The notes under the pieces are model-generated. The model had not been told where the DNA came from. It ran no database searches and was given only the letters and a program-made list of their open reading frames with translations. Of a stretch of DNA of 64,000 bases, positions 23,501 to 35,343 are shown in pieces (position 1 is the stretch's first letter; each line of letters starts with the position of its first letter). A program made the position numbers and the translations under genes. The stretch is from Candidatus Pantoea carbekii (lineage in GTDB: Bacteria > Pseudomonadota > Gammaproteobacteria > Enterobacterales > Enterobacteriaceae): positions 714,338-778,337 of the forward strand of contig NZ_CP010907.1 of the NCBI RefSeq assembly GCF_000971765.1, in the 5' to 3' direction.

Positions 23501-24762
23501 GTTATAAGGTACCTTATGGTGCAGTAATGGTAAAAAGTGATAATGAAAAAGCAACAGCAGGAGAAATTATAGCAAACTGGGATCCGCATACCATGCCAGT
23601 AATTAGTGAGGTATCTGGATTCATTCGTTTCATTGATATGATTGATGGTCAAACTATTATTCGTCAAACCGACGATCTTACAGGTTTATCGTCGCTTGTA
23701 GTACTAGATTCTGCAGAACGTACTGGTGGTGGAAAAGATCTTCGTCCTGCCTTAAAAATCATTGATGTTAAAGGTGATGATGTTCTTATTCCAGGAACTG
23801 ATATGCCTGCACAGTACTTTTTGCCTGGTCGAGCAATTGTGCAACTAGAAGACGGAGTCAGAATTAGCTCAGGTGATGTATTAGCACGAGTTCCACAAGA
23901 ATCTGTTGGTACTAAAGATATTACTGGTGGTCTTCCACGTGTAGCCGATCTTTTTGAAGCACGTCGTCCTAAAGAACCTGCTATTTTAGCAGAAATAAGT
24001 GGTATGATTTCCTTTGGAAGAGAAACAAAAGGTAAGCGTCGCTTAATTATTACACCAATTGACAGTAGCGATTCCCACGAAGAAATGATCCCTAAATGGC
24101 GACAACTGAATGTATTTGAGGGTGAACGTGTAGAACGTGGTGATGTTATATCTGACGGACCTGAGTCTCCGCACGATATCTTACGTTTACGAGGAGTGCA
24201 TGCTGTAACACGGTATATTACCAATGAAGTTCAAGAAGTATATCGTTTACAAGGTGTTAAAATTAACGACAAGCATATTGAAGTCATCGTTCGTCAAATG
24301 TTACGCAAAGCAACTATTGTAAATCCTGGTAACTCCGAGTTTTTAGAAGGTGAACAGGTAGAGGTTTCTCGCATTAAAATTGCCAATCGTGATTTAGAAG
24401 CAGATAACAAAGTAGTGGCAACCTATACACGTGATTTATTAGGTATAACAAAAGCATCTTTAGCAACTGAATCTTTTATTTCTGCAGCATCATTTCAAGA
24501 AACCACTCGAGTATTAACCGAAGCAGCTATATCAGGTAAACGTGATGAACTGCGCGGTTTGAAAGAAAACGTTATTGTAGGACGTTTGATCCCAGCTGGT
24601 ACTGGGTATGCTTATCATCAGGATCGTATACATCTTCGTGAAGTTTCTGATGAAGAAGATGCAATATCACAGCTAACGGTAGACGAAGCCTCCGCAAATT
24701 TGACAGAGTTGTTAAATATTAGTTTAGGTAGTGTAGAAGACAGTAATACAAACCAACAATAA
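20521..24762 (+). CDS. rpoC: DNA-directed RNA polymerase subunit beta'
   Basis: The beta' subunit carries the catalytic magnesium. It starts with GTG at 20521 after GGGAGCTAATCC and has 1413 residues (E. coli 1407). The N-terminal zinc site [20 protein letters not shown], the catalytic [12 protein letters not shown] with its first aspartate at residue 460, and the second zinc-site cysteines near [12 protein letters not shown] are present. It lies 87 bases after rpoB and ends at a bidirectional hairpin. Confidence 0.99.
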   Translation: MKDLLKFLKVQDKAEEFDVIKISLASPDTVRSWSFGEVKKPETINYRTFKPERDGLFCARIFGPVRDYECLCGKYKRLKHRGVICEKCGVEVTQTKVRRERMGHIELASPTAHIWFLKSLPSRIGLLLDMPLRDIERVLYFESYVVVKGGLTNLEKCQILTEEQYLDALEEFGDEFEAKMGAEAIQILLKNMDLEQECETLHKELSETNSETKRKKLTKRIKLVEAFIQSSNKPEWMIMNVLPVLPPDLRPLVPLDGGRFATSDLNDLYRRVINRNNRLKRLLDLSAPDIIVRNEKRMLQEAVDALLDNGRRGRAITGSNKRPLKSLADMIKGKQGRFRQNLLGKRVDYSGRSVITVGPYLRLHQCGLPKKMALELFKPFIYGKLELRGLATTIKAAKKMVEREEAVVWDILDDVIREHPVLLNRAPTLHRLGIQAFEPVLIEGKAIQLHPLVCAAYNADFDGDQMAVHVPLTLEAQLEARALMMSTNNILSPANGEPIIVPSQDVVLGLYYMTRHKVNASGEGMLLTGPKEAERLYRSGQAELHARVKVRITEYIKDSEDVLVPKTSLIETTIGRSILWMIVPKGLPYSIINEALGKKAISKMLNSCYRVLGMKATVIFADQIMYTGFAYAARSGASVGIDDMVIPEKKAEIITEAEVEVAEIQKQFQSGLVTSGERYNKVIDIWAAANERVSQAMMDNLQTENVINRDGKEEKQVSFNSIHMMADSGARGSAAQIRQLAGMRGLMAKPDGSIIETPITANFREGLNVLQYFISTHGARKGLADTALKTANSGYLTRRLVDVAQDLVVTEDDCNTVEGIMMTPVIEGGDVKESLRERVLGRVTAEDILKPGTMDILMPRNTLIDESWCDAIEKHSVDALKVRSVVSCETDFGVCAHCYGRDLARGHIINKGEAIGVIAAQSIGEPGTQLTMRTFHIGGAASRAAAESSIQVKNQGTIKLINAKSVTNSVGKLIIVSRNVELKMIDNFGRTKESYKVPYGAVMVKSDNEKATAGEIIANWDPHTMPVISEVSGFIRFIDMIDGQTIIRQTDDLTGLSSLVVLDSAERTGGGKDLRPALKIIDVKGDDVLIPGTDMPAQYFLPGRAIVQLEDGVRISSGDVLARVPQESVGTKDITGGLPRVADLFEARRPKEPAILAEISGMISFGRETKGKRRLIITPIDSSDSHEEMIPKWRQLNVFEGERVERGDVISDGPESPHDILRLRGVHAVTRYITNEVQEVYRLQGVKINDKHIEVIVRQMLRKATIVNPGNSEFLEGEQVEVSRIKIANRDLEADNKVVATYTRDLLGITKASLATESFISAASFQETTRVLTEAAISGKRDELRGLKENVIVGRLIPAGTGYAYHQDRIHLREVSDEEDAISQLTVDEASANLTELLNISLGSVEDSNTNQQ

Positions 24763-24801
24763 TTACATTATCATATATAGTATATATTTATTTTAATAAA
24801 A

Positions 24802-24867
24802 ACCCTCCTAAATTTTTTTGAAAATTCTACTAAAAATTAGTATTAGTAAATATTAGTAGAGGAGGGT
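24802..24867. terminator. Terminator-like hairpin between convergent rpoC and thiE
   Basis: The outer stem ACCCTCCT (24802-24809) pairs with AGGAGGGT (24860-24867). An inner stem CTACTAA (24827-24833) pairs with TTAGTAG (24853-24859). The right arms are contiguous, while 17 unpaired bases bulge on the left. It sits between convergent gene ends and could stop transcription from both sides. Confidence 0.6.
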
Positions 24868-24892
24868 ATCACATTATATTCTTATATACAGT

Positions 24893-25561
24893 TCATTCTG
24901 TATAGTTTGAAATAATTCTATTTTTAGAAGAAAACTGGCTTTTTTTTACTAATATAATTAGCTGTTGTGTTGCATTATACCAATTAGGGGCAAGAGTAAT
25001 AGCGCTTACTACAGCAATACTACCTACACCTGTGTCTAAAACTTCAGATGCATTGGACATTGAAATACCACCAATAGCAACAGTCGATATATTTCGAAGA
25101 TGCATCAAGTGGTTTTTAAGTCCTATTATGCCTTGTGGAGATGAGCGCATTTCTTTAGTTTGAGTGGGGAAAATATGTCCTAATGCAATATAGGAAGGAC
25201 ATATCGTTAATGCACGCTCTACTTCATGATTATTATGCGTGGATATACCTAATCTTAAATTTGCTTGGCTAATGGCATGTAAATCAGCATTGTCTAAATC
25301 TTCTTGCCCTAAATGTACACCATAAGCATGATATTTAATTGCTAAACTCCAATAGTCATTGATAAACAGACGAGCACCATACTGTTTTCCTAAAATGATG
25401 GCATTACGCACAATATTTTCAATATATTGATTTTTAACGTTTTTAATACGTAATTGAAGAGTACGTACACCACAATTCAGCAATCTGGTAATCCATTTTA
25501 AGTTATCTACAATTGGATATAATCCTAATTTTAGCGATGTGCTAGGAAAAGTAGGAGTCAT
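24893..25561 (-). CDS. thiE: Thiamine-phosphate synthase ThiE
   Basis: ThiE joins HMP pyrophosphate and the thiazole phosphate to give thiamine phosphate. The 222-residue TIM-barrel protein keeps [41 protein letters not shown] and the phosphate-binding VAIGGIS. It follows thiC by 26 bases. The thiF, thiS, thiG and thiH genes that follow thiE in E. coli are absent here, so thiazole synthesis is not encoded at this locus. Confidence 0.96.
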   Translation of the reverse strand: MTPTFPSTSLKLGLYPIVDNLKWITRLLNCGVRTLQLRIKNVKNQYIENIVRNAIILGKQYGARLFINDYWSLAIKYHAYGVHLGQEDLDNADLHAISQANLRLGISTHNNHEVERALTICPSYIALGHIFPTQTKEMRSSPQGIIGLKNHLMHLRNISTVAIGGISMSNASEVLDTGVGSIAVVSAITLAPNWYNATQQLIILVKKSQFSSKNRIISNYTE

Positions 25562-25587
25562 ATTTATCCCTTGATTTATGAATAGTT

Positions 25588-27816
<2,229 letters not shown>

Positions 27817-28311
27817 CTAAGCTAGATGAGCAATTTTTGATTTATTAATTATTACTGTTTGTTTTGATTTTTTATTCCAAAAAAATTGAATTAGTAGATC
27901 TTCTATTACAAATCGAGATTCTAATATCTCACCTACTTTAGAAAGGGCATGGTTAAAAGTCATATAACTTTTATAATCAATAGGTTGATGTAAAAATTTA
28001 TCATACAATTGCATTAAACATGCGGTATTTTTTTGCAAGAAATTATACATTTGAGTAACAGAATGCAATTGATAATTTTTAATGATACGTTCATATATAC
28101 TAAAGTGTCCAATAGAAAGATAATCCAATAGAAGATAACAGAAGGTATCTAGCGCTTTTTCATTCAGCACACTAAAAATTGTTTTTTTAGTTTTTATACC
28201 GATTACATTATAGTATGTTTTTAGTAATTTTTGACGAATATATAACCAAGAACGAACTAACTGATTATTATTGCCTACATACTCAATTAAATTAATAAGC
28301 TGAGTAAACAT
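27817..28311 (-). CDS. rsd: Regulator of sigma D (anti-sigma-70 factor Rsd)
   Basis: Rsd binds the housekeeping sigma factor and, in E. coli, has been reported to stimulate SpoT hydrolase activity. The 164-residue helical protein keeps LVRSWLYIRQKLL, YYNVIGIK, the hallmark NEKALDTFCYLLLDYLS followed by GHFSIYERI, and LESRFVIEDLLI. The start at 28311 is chosen because GGAG lies just before it. The rsd-thiC adjacency is the E. coli arrangement. The C-terminus diverges but is complete. Confidence 0.93.
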   Translation of the reverse strand: MFTQLINLIEYVGNNNQLVRSWLYIRQKLLKTYYNVIGIKTKKTIFSVLNEKALDTFCYLLLDYLSIGHFSIYERIIKNYQLHSVTQMYNFLQKNTACLMQLYDKFLHQPIDYKSYMTFNHALSKVGEILESRFVIEDLLIQFFWNKKSKQTVIINKSKIAHLA

Positions 28312-29072
28312 ACTAAGCTCCAATTAGAAATCGTAGTGATTTATTAAATCATTAAAAAATATGAAAATTTCAATTTATATAAAAAAGTTAATAACAATCT
28401 ATATATTTTATTAAATTCGCATTACAAATACGTATTAATAAATGGTCGGTTTCAAAAATAAAAAATATAATAAACACATATAACAAATTCTATATTATTA
28501 ATTATTTAGACAACGAAAAACCTATTTTAATAAAACAGTAACATCGAACATCTAAATAACAAACTGAAAAATGACAAATAAAAAACTTCTAGTAGCATGT
28601 TAAGTATTATTCTCTAATAACTCACTTACATACAATGATTATAATCGTTATATTATTATATTTTAATTTTTTAATAGCTCAGTTTATAATAGTATTATGA
28701 TAATACCATAATACTATTATAGTATAGTTATAAAATAAATTTGGTCAAATATAAATTGGATCATTATCTGCTTACTGTTTTATATTCAATCAGTTCTTAT
28801 AGCTATCTTTAACTATTTTAAGATTAAATAGCTGTTGATATGAATATGACATTAACTAATTCTCAAATAAGATTACATAATAATCTAATTTAGATATAAA
28901 ACTAATCAAAACAGTATAACATTAATTATATATCGAAAATAATTTAGTAATATGATCATCAAATCCCCATACTATTTTATCGAATTATCTAACTAAAATT
29001 AGATTAACTAATTAAGTATTCATTGTAGAATTTTTAGTTCTATGATGAATTACAAGATAGAAAGATACTATT
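28312..29072. other. Gene-free spacer at the former nudC position
   Basis: In E. coli nudC lies between rsd and hemE. Here about 760 very AT-rich bases hold no recognisable NudC remnant; only a strong inverted repeat at 28685-28721 stands out. Confidence 0.5.
28685..28721. repeat. Perfect 15-bp inverted repeat with 7-base loop
   Basis: Arms 28685-28699 (TATAATAGTATTATG) and 28707-28721 are exact reverse complements around the loop ATAATAC. It is not adjacent to any gene end (rsd starts 370 bases away). Confidence 0.9.
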
Positions 29073-30117
29073 ATGACTCAATTGAACAATCATGTTTATT
29101 CATTTGGCTTAATTACAAGGTTAGCTAGTTGTAACACCTATGGTAAGCTAGGCATTATTTACTAGAATATATGAGAATGCTACGTAATTAAAGTTAGTAT
29201 TTTTTTGTATCGCTCTATACAACACCGAATTAATGTATGATGTTACACTTTAGCTATTGTAACCTATCTACTAGGTCCTGTAATTTTTTAGTGATATTGT
29301 TGCTATTACTAATTCTATAAATTTAGGATGATTCTTCGAAAAAAATTAATACCAACAATTTTTAAAATTTAGTTACTTACTGTAATACTGTTGAACCACG
29401 CTCTATTTCAAATACCGACGAGGAACTCTGTTATGTAATGAATTTATTACATATTATAGACTACCATTTACAAAATTAGATGCGAGACTGATCGGTGTTT
29501 TAGAAAGACTTTGAAATTTACAATTTATGTAATTGAACGCAATAAATAGCAAAACATTTAGTAAATAAAACAATACTTCATGGAAAACTAAAAAAAATTA
29601 TTTGATTAGATTAATTAGAAAAAAATGTGATTCTTTATTTAAATATTGGCATTAGAGTAGATGTAAAATCTGTTATGATATTTACTGTACATGATGTACT
29701 AACAAAATGTTATTGTAATGAATTTTCATTCTATATATATAAAATACTTGATAATTTACTTTATACAAATGGAGAAAAACATATAGTGTTATTTTGTTTA
29801 CAAAAAACGAAAACGCTGGTTAGAAAATGACAGAAATTGGTTGAGATGTGTTGGTGTCGATTGGGTAAGTAAGGTATCAGATACATGTTATTGAATGGTT
29901 CACAAAATTTACTACAGGGTAATATGTATTTTGCACGGATACGTTATGCGTCTACACTCTGTGGCTGCAACTTATATCTAAAAATTATTTTAGAAAATTC
30001 TACAAAGTAAAGGAGATGTTTTAACTTGATTCATGTTGATGATATCTATCAGGATATACTATTTCTCTATTTTTTTATTAAAGATGTGCATAGTTTTTGA
30101 GTACTTAGGATATATGA
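29073..30117 (+). pseudogene. hemE: Decayed hemE (uroporphyrinogen decarboxylase)
   Basis: HemE residues are found in order, with frameshifts and stops. MTQLNNHVY reads at 29073, then A..YL.EY at about 29140. L.N.ELM.DVTL ends in a CAG-to-TAG change at about 29250, followed by SDI..I....LG..FE at about 29300. LYLN.I....SVMIF reads at 29630-29690, then WLE......VGVDW at about 29815-29862, LQGNM.FARI at about 29920-29950 and a C-terminal D.VHSF at about 30080. The relic is about 1045 bases against 1065 for the E. coli gene. A residual open frame at 29627-29830 is only a fragment of it. Position between rsd and hupA matches E. coli. UroD activity cannot come from here. Confidence 0.92.
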
Positions 30118-30477
30118 ATAAGATCAGCCTTAGTTATTTTGACCTGTTAGTTCTGCGGACATAAATTGTTAGAATATTTTGCAAAATAAACATTTCTAAC
30201 GTATTCTTATATATAATAAAAATATGTTTTTTAATTGTATTTCAAATGAAGTTAATTATGCTTGCAAGATTAATATGCAATTTGTTTTTAGAATAAAATG
30301 TGACTTTAGGTAAAATTAATGTGTTTAACGGCTGCACATTTGTATTCTATGTGGCATATATTTTGAGAAAATATTAAAATATCCTAACTAGCTATTTATA
30401 AAATGATTATAGCATACGATTTCGTATCGTATTTTTACTGATCGACTAAATTAAGGTATTTATTTAAAGGGTGAATT
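30118..30477. other. Spacer upstream of hupA
   Basis: nfi and yjaG, which lie here in E. coli, are gone without recognisable trace. A 7-bp hairpin ATACGAT/ATCGTAT (30414-30432) followed by TTTT sits about 45 bases before hupA and resembles a small terminator or leader structure. Confidence 0.4.
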
Positions 30478-30750
30478 ATGAATAAGACTCAATTGATTGA
30501 CATCATAGCAGAAAAAGCAGGCTTGTCCAAAATTCAGGCTAAAGCTGCACTTGAATCTATCTTGGCTGCAATTACTGAGTCTCTCAAGGATGGTGATCCA
30601 GTGCAACTTATTGGTTTTGGTACGTTTAAAGTCAAATATCGCGCTAAACGGACTGGGCGAAATCCCCAAACTGGTGAAAAAATTCAAATTGCTGAAACAC
30701 ATATACCGTCATTTGCATCCGGTAAAAAATTAAAGAATTCAATTAAATAA
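30478..30750 (+). CDS. hupA: DNA-binding protein HU-alpha
   Basis: HU is the histone-like nucleoid protein. The 90-residue product matches E. coli HU-alpha in length and keeps [22 protein letters not shown] and the flexible DNA-binding arm with [17 protein letters not shown] precedes the ATG. The gene is flanked by decayed hemE and decayed purD, so it survived in a region where its neighbours were lost. Confidence 0.98.
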   Translation: MNKTQLIDIIAEKAGLSKIQAKAALESILAAITESLKDGDPVQLIGFGTFKVKYRAKRTGRNPQTGEKIQIAETHIPSFASGKKLKNSIK

Positions 30751-30916
30751 TGATATATGGCAAATAACCTATCTATAAACAGTAAGTAAAAGAAGAGATA
30801 TTATTTATTGTAGTATCATGTCTATCATCATGAAATTGTTATTCAGCATAACTACCGTTAATTCCACTAATAAATATAATAGTAAATAATAAATAGATAA
30901 ATTTTATAATATTGCG

Positions 30917-30935
30917 TTCTAATGGATTATTAGAA
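30917..30935. repeat. Small inverted repeat downstream of hupA
   Basis: TTCTAAT and ATTAGAA flank a 5-base loop. It is the first of three inverted repeats clustered within 160 bases after hupA. Confidence 0.7.
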
Positions 30936-30943
30936 TACTAACT

Positions 30944-30967
30944 TAGCCTACTATAATTAGTAGGCTA
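30944..30967. terminator. Probable hupA terminator hairpin
   Basis: A perfect 10-bp stem TAGCCTACTA/TAGTAGGCTA closes on a TAAT loop 193 bases after hupA. The T-run is missing, so it is a strong hairpin with uncertain terminator function. It lies between hupA and the oppositely oriented purD relic. Confidence 0.5.
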
Positions 30968-31048
30968 GAGATCCTATATGAGTTTAATAAATATTAATTT
31001 ATGTAAAATAAATACAAGAATATGTTATGGCAGAACCAGCTATATTCT

Positions 31049-31076
31049 AGTGATATACAAAAATTTGTATATCACT
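31049..31076. repeat. 28-bp near-perfect palindrome
   Basis: 13-bp arms AGTGATATACAAA and TTTGTATATCACT are separated by AA. It is the third and largest inverted repeat in the hupA-purD interval. Confidence 0.9.
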
Positions 31077-31229
31077 ACAAATATTTATAGCTAATTGATT
31101 TAAATATTACAAACTAGTATGATATTTTAATAGTAATGGCACAATAACTAATATAGCTATATTGAAACTTTAATCAGAAGATGTTTTAACTAATAAATAA
31201 ATATTTTTGTTGCTATGATATCTTGACTT

Positions 31230-32358
31230 GTAGTAAAACATGGATAATAAGACATACATTAGTTAGCGTACGATGATTTTTTATTGGAATATGTGTTCGT
31301 TAAATCAAATATGTTACAGTTTGCAATTGTTTGTATGGGAAGGTGACAAATTTGATTACCGTTTTAAACTGGTTAGACAACCTAATATTACCAATATGTT
31401 TACATTAGTTTATGTTTTAAAATTTCATTCTAAAATTTTCTATTTTAGTTTTACTGCAGCAAATCGCTACAATTAATTCAACTAAATCAGATTTTAAATA
31501 CATAATAAGTTGTATTATAGCATTACTCGAGCGACTCTTGCATTCAATTATTTTCACTTATTCCGTTTTATAAATAATTAGGATCAGGTAAAAAATTTGC
31601 AAATATATTTTTTTTTTGACTTTACATATTACTGAATACTAACAACATTATGTAATATGTTATATTTTTGCAACATTTATGATATTAGACGAATATGAAT
31701 CGCCGTATAATATCATGAGTATTTTGCCAATATTGCTATTGTTATCATCCAATCGTTTATTATTTTAGTTAATGAGCATTAGCAACATATGATGGCGATA
31801 ACCATTATAGTAAAACTTATCTTTTTTCTTTCAACAAAATCTTTAATAGAAATAAAGTGTGTTTCTCTAAAAATATTGTTGATAGCAAGTATTACAACTC
31901 TTCCTATTTTTAATTTTACAATAATCATTATACCTTTGCATAACATCAAACGATCGAATTGAATCATTGTTAGCCGATCTCTGCTTTCTAAATACTAGAG
32001 TCACTTTTATATAAAAATTTTGAGATTGGTAATAGAAATATGGTTTGTCGTAGAAATTTTTTAAATTTTATAGAGATATAAGTTTTGTGTTAGAGAAAAT
32101 TTCTACGCAAATTCAGCTATCTGTTATAATATTAACCATGCTTACTAATAATAATGTTTTAAGATCTACGATTACTAGATTGATGGTATATATGTATTTT
32201 TATATAAACAGTAATACTAGCAACATTACATCTAGCATTATTTAGATTCTAATATAGATATATCAAATATTTCGGAAAATAGTATTTTATTAATTACAAT
32301 GACGCAATATTCCAAATTATTGCGTATTTATCGGCATAAATACTAATGAAATTTCCAT
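31230..32358 (-). pseudogene. purD: Decayed purD (phosphoribosylamine-glycine ligase)
   Basis: PurD makes GAR in purine synthesis. On the minus strand, an open remnant at 31967-31779 reads MI.FDRL...KGI and I.I.DF.....SF.IMV, matching the PurD ATP-grasp segments VIKADGLAAGKGV and IVIEEFLDGEEASFIVMV. Upstream, K.FL is seen. Downstream, KR...D..N.N.G matches the KRVGDKDTGPNTGG region at about 31700-31760. Frame changes and stops interrupt it. It lies directly downstream of purH, as in the enteric purHD operon. The outer boundaries are uncertain. Confidence 0.85.
32302..32325 (-). repeat. Inverted repeat downstream of purH
   Basis: ACGCAATA and TATTGCGT flank an 8-base loop about 55 bases beyond the purH stop. 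It may act as a terminator now that purD is dead, but no U-tract follows. Confidence 0.5.
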
Positions 32359-32379
32359 TTTTAATTTTTATTAAAAAAT

Positions 32380-33972
32380 CTAATGACGAAAATGACGTAT
32401 TTTAGTAAAAACCATAGTAATATTATGCTGATTAGCAGCATAAATAACTTCACGATCACGAACTGATCCGCCTGGCTGTATCACAGAAGTAATACCGAGA
32501 CTAGCTGCTGCATCAATACTATCTCGAAATGGTAAAAAAGCATCAGACGCCATTACGCAACCTTTGAGTTCTAAGCCTTCTTCACAAGCCTTCATACCCG
32601 CGATTTTAGCAGAATAAATACGGCTCATCTGGCCTGCACCAATACCAATAGTCATATTATCTCGTCCGTATACAATAGCATTAGATTTCACAAATTTTGC
32701 TACTTTCCAACAGAATATCATGTCACGCATTTCTTTTTCAGTTGGTTGGCGCATAGTAACGACCTGTAATTGGTTAGCATTAATCATTGTTAAATCACGG
32801 TCTTGTACTAATAAACCACCATTAACTCTTTTGAAATCTAAACCAGCAATACGTCTCTGCCATTGACCATATATCAATACTCGTATATTTTTTTTAATTG
32901 CTATTATTTTTAGTGTAGTCTGTTTAATCGACGGGACAATAATAGCTTCAACAAACTGACGATCAATGATAGATTTTGCCGTAATTACATCTAGCTCACG
33001 ATTGAAAGCGATAATACCTCCAAAACTAGAAGTTGGATCTGTTTTATAGGCATAATTATAGGAATCAAAAATTGATTTACTAACAGCTACACCGCATGGA
33101 TTAGTATGCTTTACTATCACACAAGCTGGATCTGTAAATTCCTTAACACATTCTAGTGCTGTATCAGCATCAGCAATATTATTATAAGAAAGCATTTTTC
33201 CTTGCAATTGTTGTGCATTTGCGATAGATGCTTCTACTATATTTTCTTCAATATAAAAAGCGGCTTCTTGATGTTTATTTTCTCCGTATCGCATAATTTT
33301 GTGTTTTATAAAATTTAAATGTAATTTATTTGGAAAGCGTACGGGTTGCTGCTGTTGATTACTTTGTTCATTCATTAGTAAGACGTTGCTAAAATAATCA
33401 GCGATCCTATTATCGTAAGTTACAGTATGTTTGAATGCTTTAATAGCCATTTTCAAACAAGTATTTAAACTTAATGCATTTTTGTTGTTATCTAATTCTA
33501 GTATGATCATATCATAATCGCTCTGATCAACTATAACGACCACATTTTTATAGTTTTTAGCACCTGCGCGAAGCATTGCTGCTCCTCCAATATCAATGTG
33601 TTCAAATGCATCCTCTAAAGTACAATCAGATTTTGCAACAGTTTGAGCAAATGGATAAAGATTCACTACTACCATGTCAATGGCTTTAATAGCATATTGC
33701 TCCATAATTTTATCATCTTTACCACGTCGACTTAGGATTCCAGCGTGAACTTTAGGATGTAAAGTTTTAATACGTCCACCCATCATTTCTGGAAAACCAG
33801 TGTAGCTAGAAATTTCTGTAACACGTACACCCGCATTTACTAATAAATGTGCAGTACCAGATGTGGAAAGTAACTCTATTCCACGTTTGGACAGTGCTTT
33901 TGCAAATTCGAGAATACCTGTTTTATCTGAAACACTAATCAAAGCACGGCTTATAGGAGAACACTTTTGCAT
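32380..33972 (-). CDS. purH: Bifunctional AICAR formyltransferase / IMP cyclohydrolase PurH
   Basis: PurH formylates AICAR and closes the ring to IMP, the last two steps of purine synthesis. The 530-residue protein keeps the N-terminal cyclohydrolase domain ([26 protein letters not shown]) and the transformylase domain with [23 protein letters not shown] and [12 protein letters not shown]. It is complete and close to the E. coli length of 529. Its partner gene purD is decayed, which points to AICAR arriving from histidine synthesis rather than from de novo purine synthesis. Confidence 0.97.
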   Translation of the reverse strand: MQKCSPISRALISVSDKTGILEFAKALSKRGIELLSTSGTAHLLVNAGVRVTEISSYTGFPEMMGGRIKTLHPKVHAGILSRRGKDDKIMEQYAIKAIDMVVVNLYPFAQTVAKSDCTLEDAFEHIDIGGAAMLRAGAKNYKNVVVIVDQSDYDMIILELDNNKNALSLNTCLKMAIKAFKHTVTYDNRIADYFSNVLLMNEQSNQQQQPVRFPNKLHLNFIKHKIMRYGENKHQEAAFYIEENIVEASIANAQQLQGKMLSYNNIADADTALECVKEFTDPACVIVKHTNPCGVAVSKSIFDSYNYAYKTDPTSSFGGIIAFNRELDVITAKSIIDRQFVEAIIVPSIKQTTLKIIAIKKNIRVLIYGQWQRRIAGLDFKRVNGGLLVQDRDLTMINANQLQVVTMRQPTEKEMRDMIFCWKVAKFVKSNAIVYGRDNMTIGIGAGQMSRIYSAKIAGMKACEEGLELKGCVMASDAFLPFRDSIDAAASLGITSVIQPGGSVRDREVIYAANQHNITMVFTKIRHFRH

Positions 33973-34319
33973 AGATTTTCCTTTTTGCTATTTATACGCA
34001 AACTAGTAAAACGTATTAATATTCACTTGCTTTATTTCTTCTGTTAACTATATGATCCGAAATAAATAGGTTTCTTGAAGTAAAGTTTTAATAAAATATA
34101 AAAATATTAAATGAAATTAAAAGAATAATATTTATCTAAATTTATTTTGCTATTTTATTAAATAATTTTTTATACGCATTGAAGATAAAGAAGTTATAAC
34201 AGCGTTTTTTATAAAAAAATAAACGTGATTGGTAAAATAGAAAAATTTCAATTTTTTCTTGAAAATTACTAACATTCATTGTAGAATAAGACATTTTATA
34301 TTGGATAGTTTAAATATAG
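33973..34319. other. Gene-free spacer upstream of purH
   Basis: In E. coli an rRNA operon (rrnE) lies here, divergent from purH. Apart from the 16S 3'-end remnant that follows, I recognise no sequence in these bases, and most of the 16S gene has been deleted. Confidence 0.5.
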
Positions 34320-34345
34320 GTTATAACAAGATAACTAGAGTTATT
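34320..34345 (+). pseudogene. Remnant of a 16S rRNA 3' end
   Basis: GTTATAACAAGATAACT (34320-34336) matches the universal 16S segment GTCGTAACAAGGTAACC at 13 of 17 positions; all four differences are transitions. The 16S-like match is followed at the right distance by an rRNA-spacer tRNA-Ile. A spacer fragment GTGTATTTTGCA at 34439-34450 resembles the enteric 16S-ileT spacer. Confidence 0.7.
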
Positions 34346-34491
34346 CATTGATAAAATTTTAAAAATTAAAGCAAAATTATTCAAGATGGTATGTTAATAA
34401 TAATTTGAATTTACGGATGTAATTTGATAAATTATATTGTGTATTTTGCATATTATGTTTCTTGAAATTAAAAAACATATGGAATTTTAGA

Positions 34492-34567
34492 AGGCTTGTA
34501 GCTCAGCTGGCAGAGCACACCCCTGATAAGGGTGAGGTCGGTGGTTCAAGTCCACTCAAGCCTACCA
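34492..34567 (+). tRNA. ileT: tRNA-Ile (anticodon GAT), orphan of an rRNA operon
   Basis: A 76-base intact tRNA including an encoded CCA. It has acceptor AGGCTTG/CAAGCCT, anticodon loop CTGATAA, and T-arm GGTTCAAGTCC. The D-arm AGCTCAGCTGG carries one change from the E. coli form. This type of tRNA normally sits in the 16S-23S spacer with tRNA-Ala. Here both rRNA genes are gone, so its transcription needs a separate promoter, which I could not identify with confidence. Confidence 0.96.
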
Positions 34568-34633
34568 GTTTTTTGTTTTGGTTTAAGTAAAATTAATATA
34601 AAAACCCCCATCGCAGAATTTTTCTGATTTGTA

Positions 34634-34691
34634 GGCGTGCTATGGATCAGTTGGTAGAACGCCTTCAGTGGTTCGATCCCGATGAGCTCTA
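34634..34691 (+). pseudogene. alaT: Decayed tRNA-Ala lacking the anticodon arm
   Basis: The D-arm (GATCAGTTGGTAGAACGCC), T-arm (TGGTTCGATCCCGA) and 3' acceptor (GAGCTCTA) of tRNA-Ala(TGC) are recognisable, but about 19 bases comprising the anticodon stem-loop are missing. It lies 66 bases after tRNA-Ile, the order of enteric rRNA operon spacers. Confidence 0.85.
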
Positions 34692-34997
34692 ATATCAACG
34701 AGTTAAGATCTTTGCAATTATAATTTCAACATATCAAATTATATTTTTAACAAAACCAGCTATACAGTCTGCTTATAAAAAAAAATTTATAAATTCTTTT
34801 TATTTGATAATATGTTATCAATTCCATCTAAATATTTTATTAAAATAAATTTGTAATTAACATAATAATTTGTTTTGCTTAATTGTACGATGTCAATCGT
34901 ATATAGTTAATATGATAATATCAATACCTAAAACGTATTTTTACGTTAATATTTAGATTTTTTAGAATATTTTTTACAACATGATGAATTTTATTAA

Positions 34998-35060
34998 ATA
35001 TCATTAGTAGGCCGATCATTAAATTAGTAATTCAACCCAGCATTAACTAATAATATTTTT
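34998..35060 (+). pseudogene. Remnant of a 23S rRNA 3' end
   Basis: CATTAGTAGGCCG (35002-35014) and ACTAAT (35046-35051) match CGTTGATAGGCCG and ACTAAT near the 3' end of 23S rRNA. They are spaced 36 bases apart against 41, and AGC between them is also aligned. The nearly 3 kb of 23S between the tRNA-Ala relic and this point is deleted. Confidence 0.55.
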
Positions 35061-35093
35061 AATTAATAATTAATTAATTAAAAATATTATAGT
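35046..35093. repeat. Large imperfect palindrome (20-bp arms) upstream of dsbA
   Basis: A perfect 17-bp stem (35050-35066 with 35074-35090, AT-only, 7-base loop TAATTAA) extends by three more pairs across a one-base bulge, giving arms 35046-35066 and 35074-35093. It abuts the 23S remnant. From there to dsbA (35094-35343) I see nothing else; mobA, mobB and yihD are absent. Confidence 0.85.
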
Positions 35094-35343
35094 AAATTTA
35101 TTTACATTAGTAAATACTCTGTAGACCCTTTTGTTTTTAAAATAACATGATATTCTTAAAAGAAGGTATTATTTAATAATAATTGAGTTAAGCTAATAAT
35201 AATTGGTAAATATAATTTATTCTTTTATTGAACTACATGCATATACTATTTTTACAATATGCTCTTTTAAAAGATATTCGATAAAAATTTAATATTTATT
35301 GAATAATTCAGAGCGCTTTGCCAAATTTAGAGGATATTTGCTA

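Noticed and set aside
29627..29830. Open frame of 67 codons on the plus strand
   Set aside because: It is a surviving fragment of decayed hemE, not an independent gene.
31273..31476. Open frame of 67 codons on the plus strand
   Set aside because: It is antisense to the purD relic, with no ribosome site or recognisable similarity.
31779..31967. Open frame of 62 codons on the minus strand
   Set aside because: It matches the ATP-grasp region of PurD and is a fragment of the purD relic.
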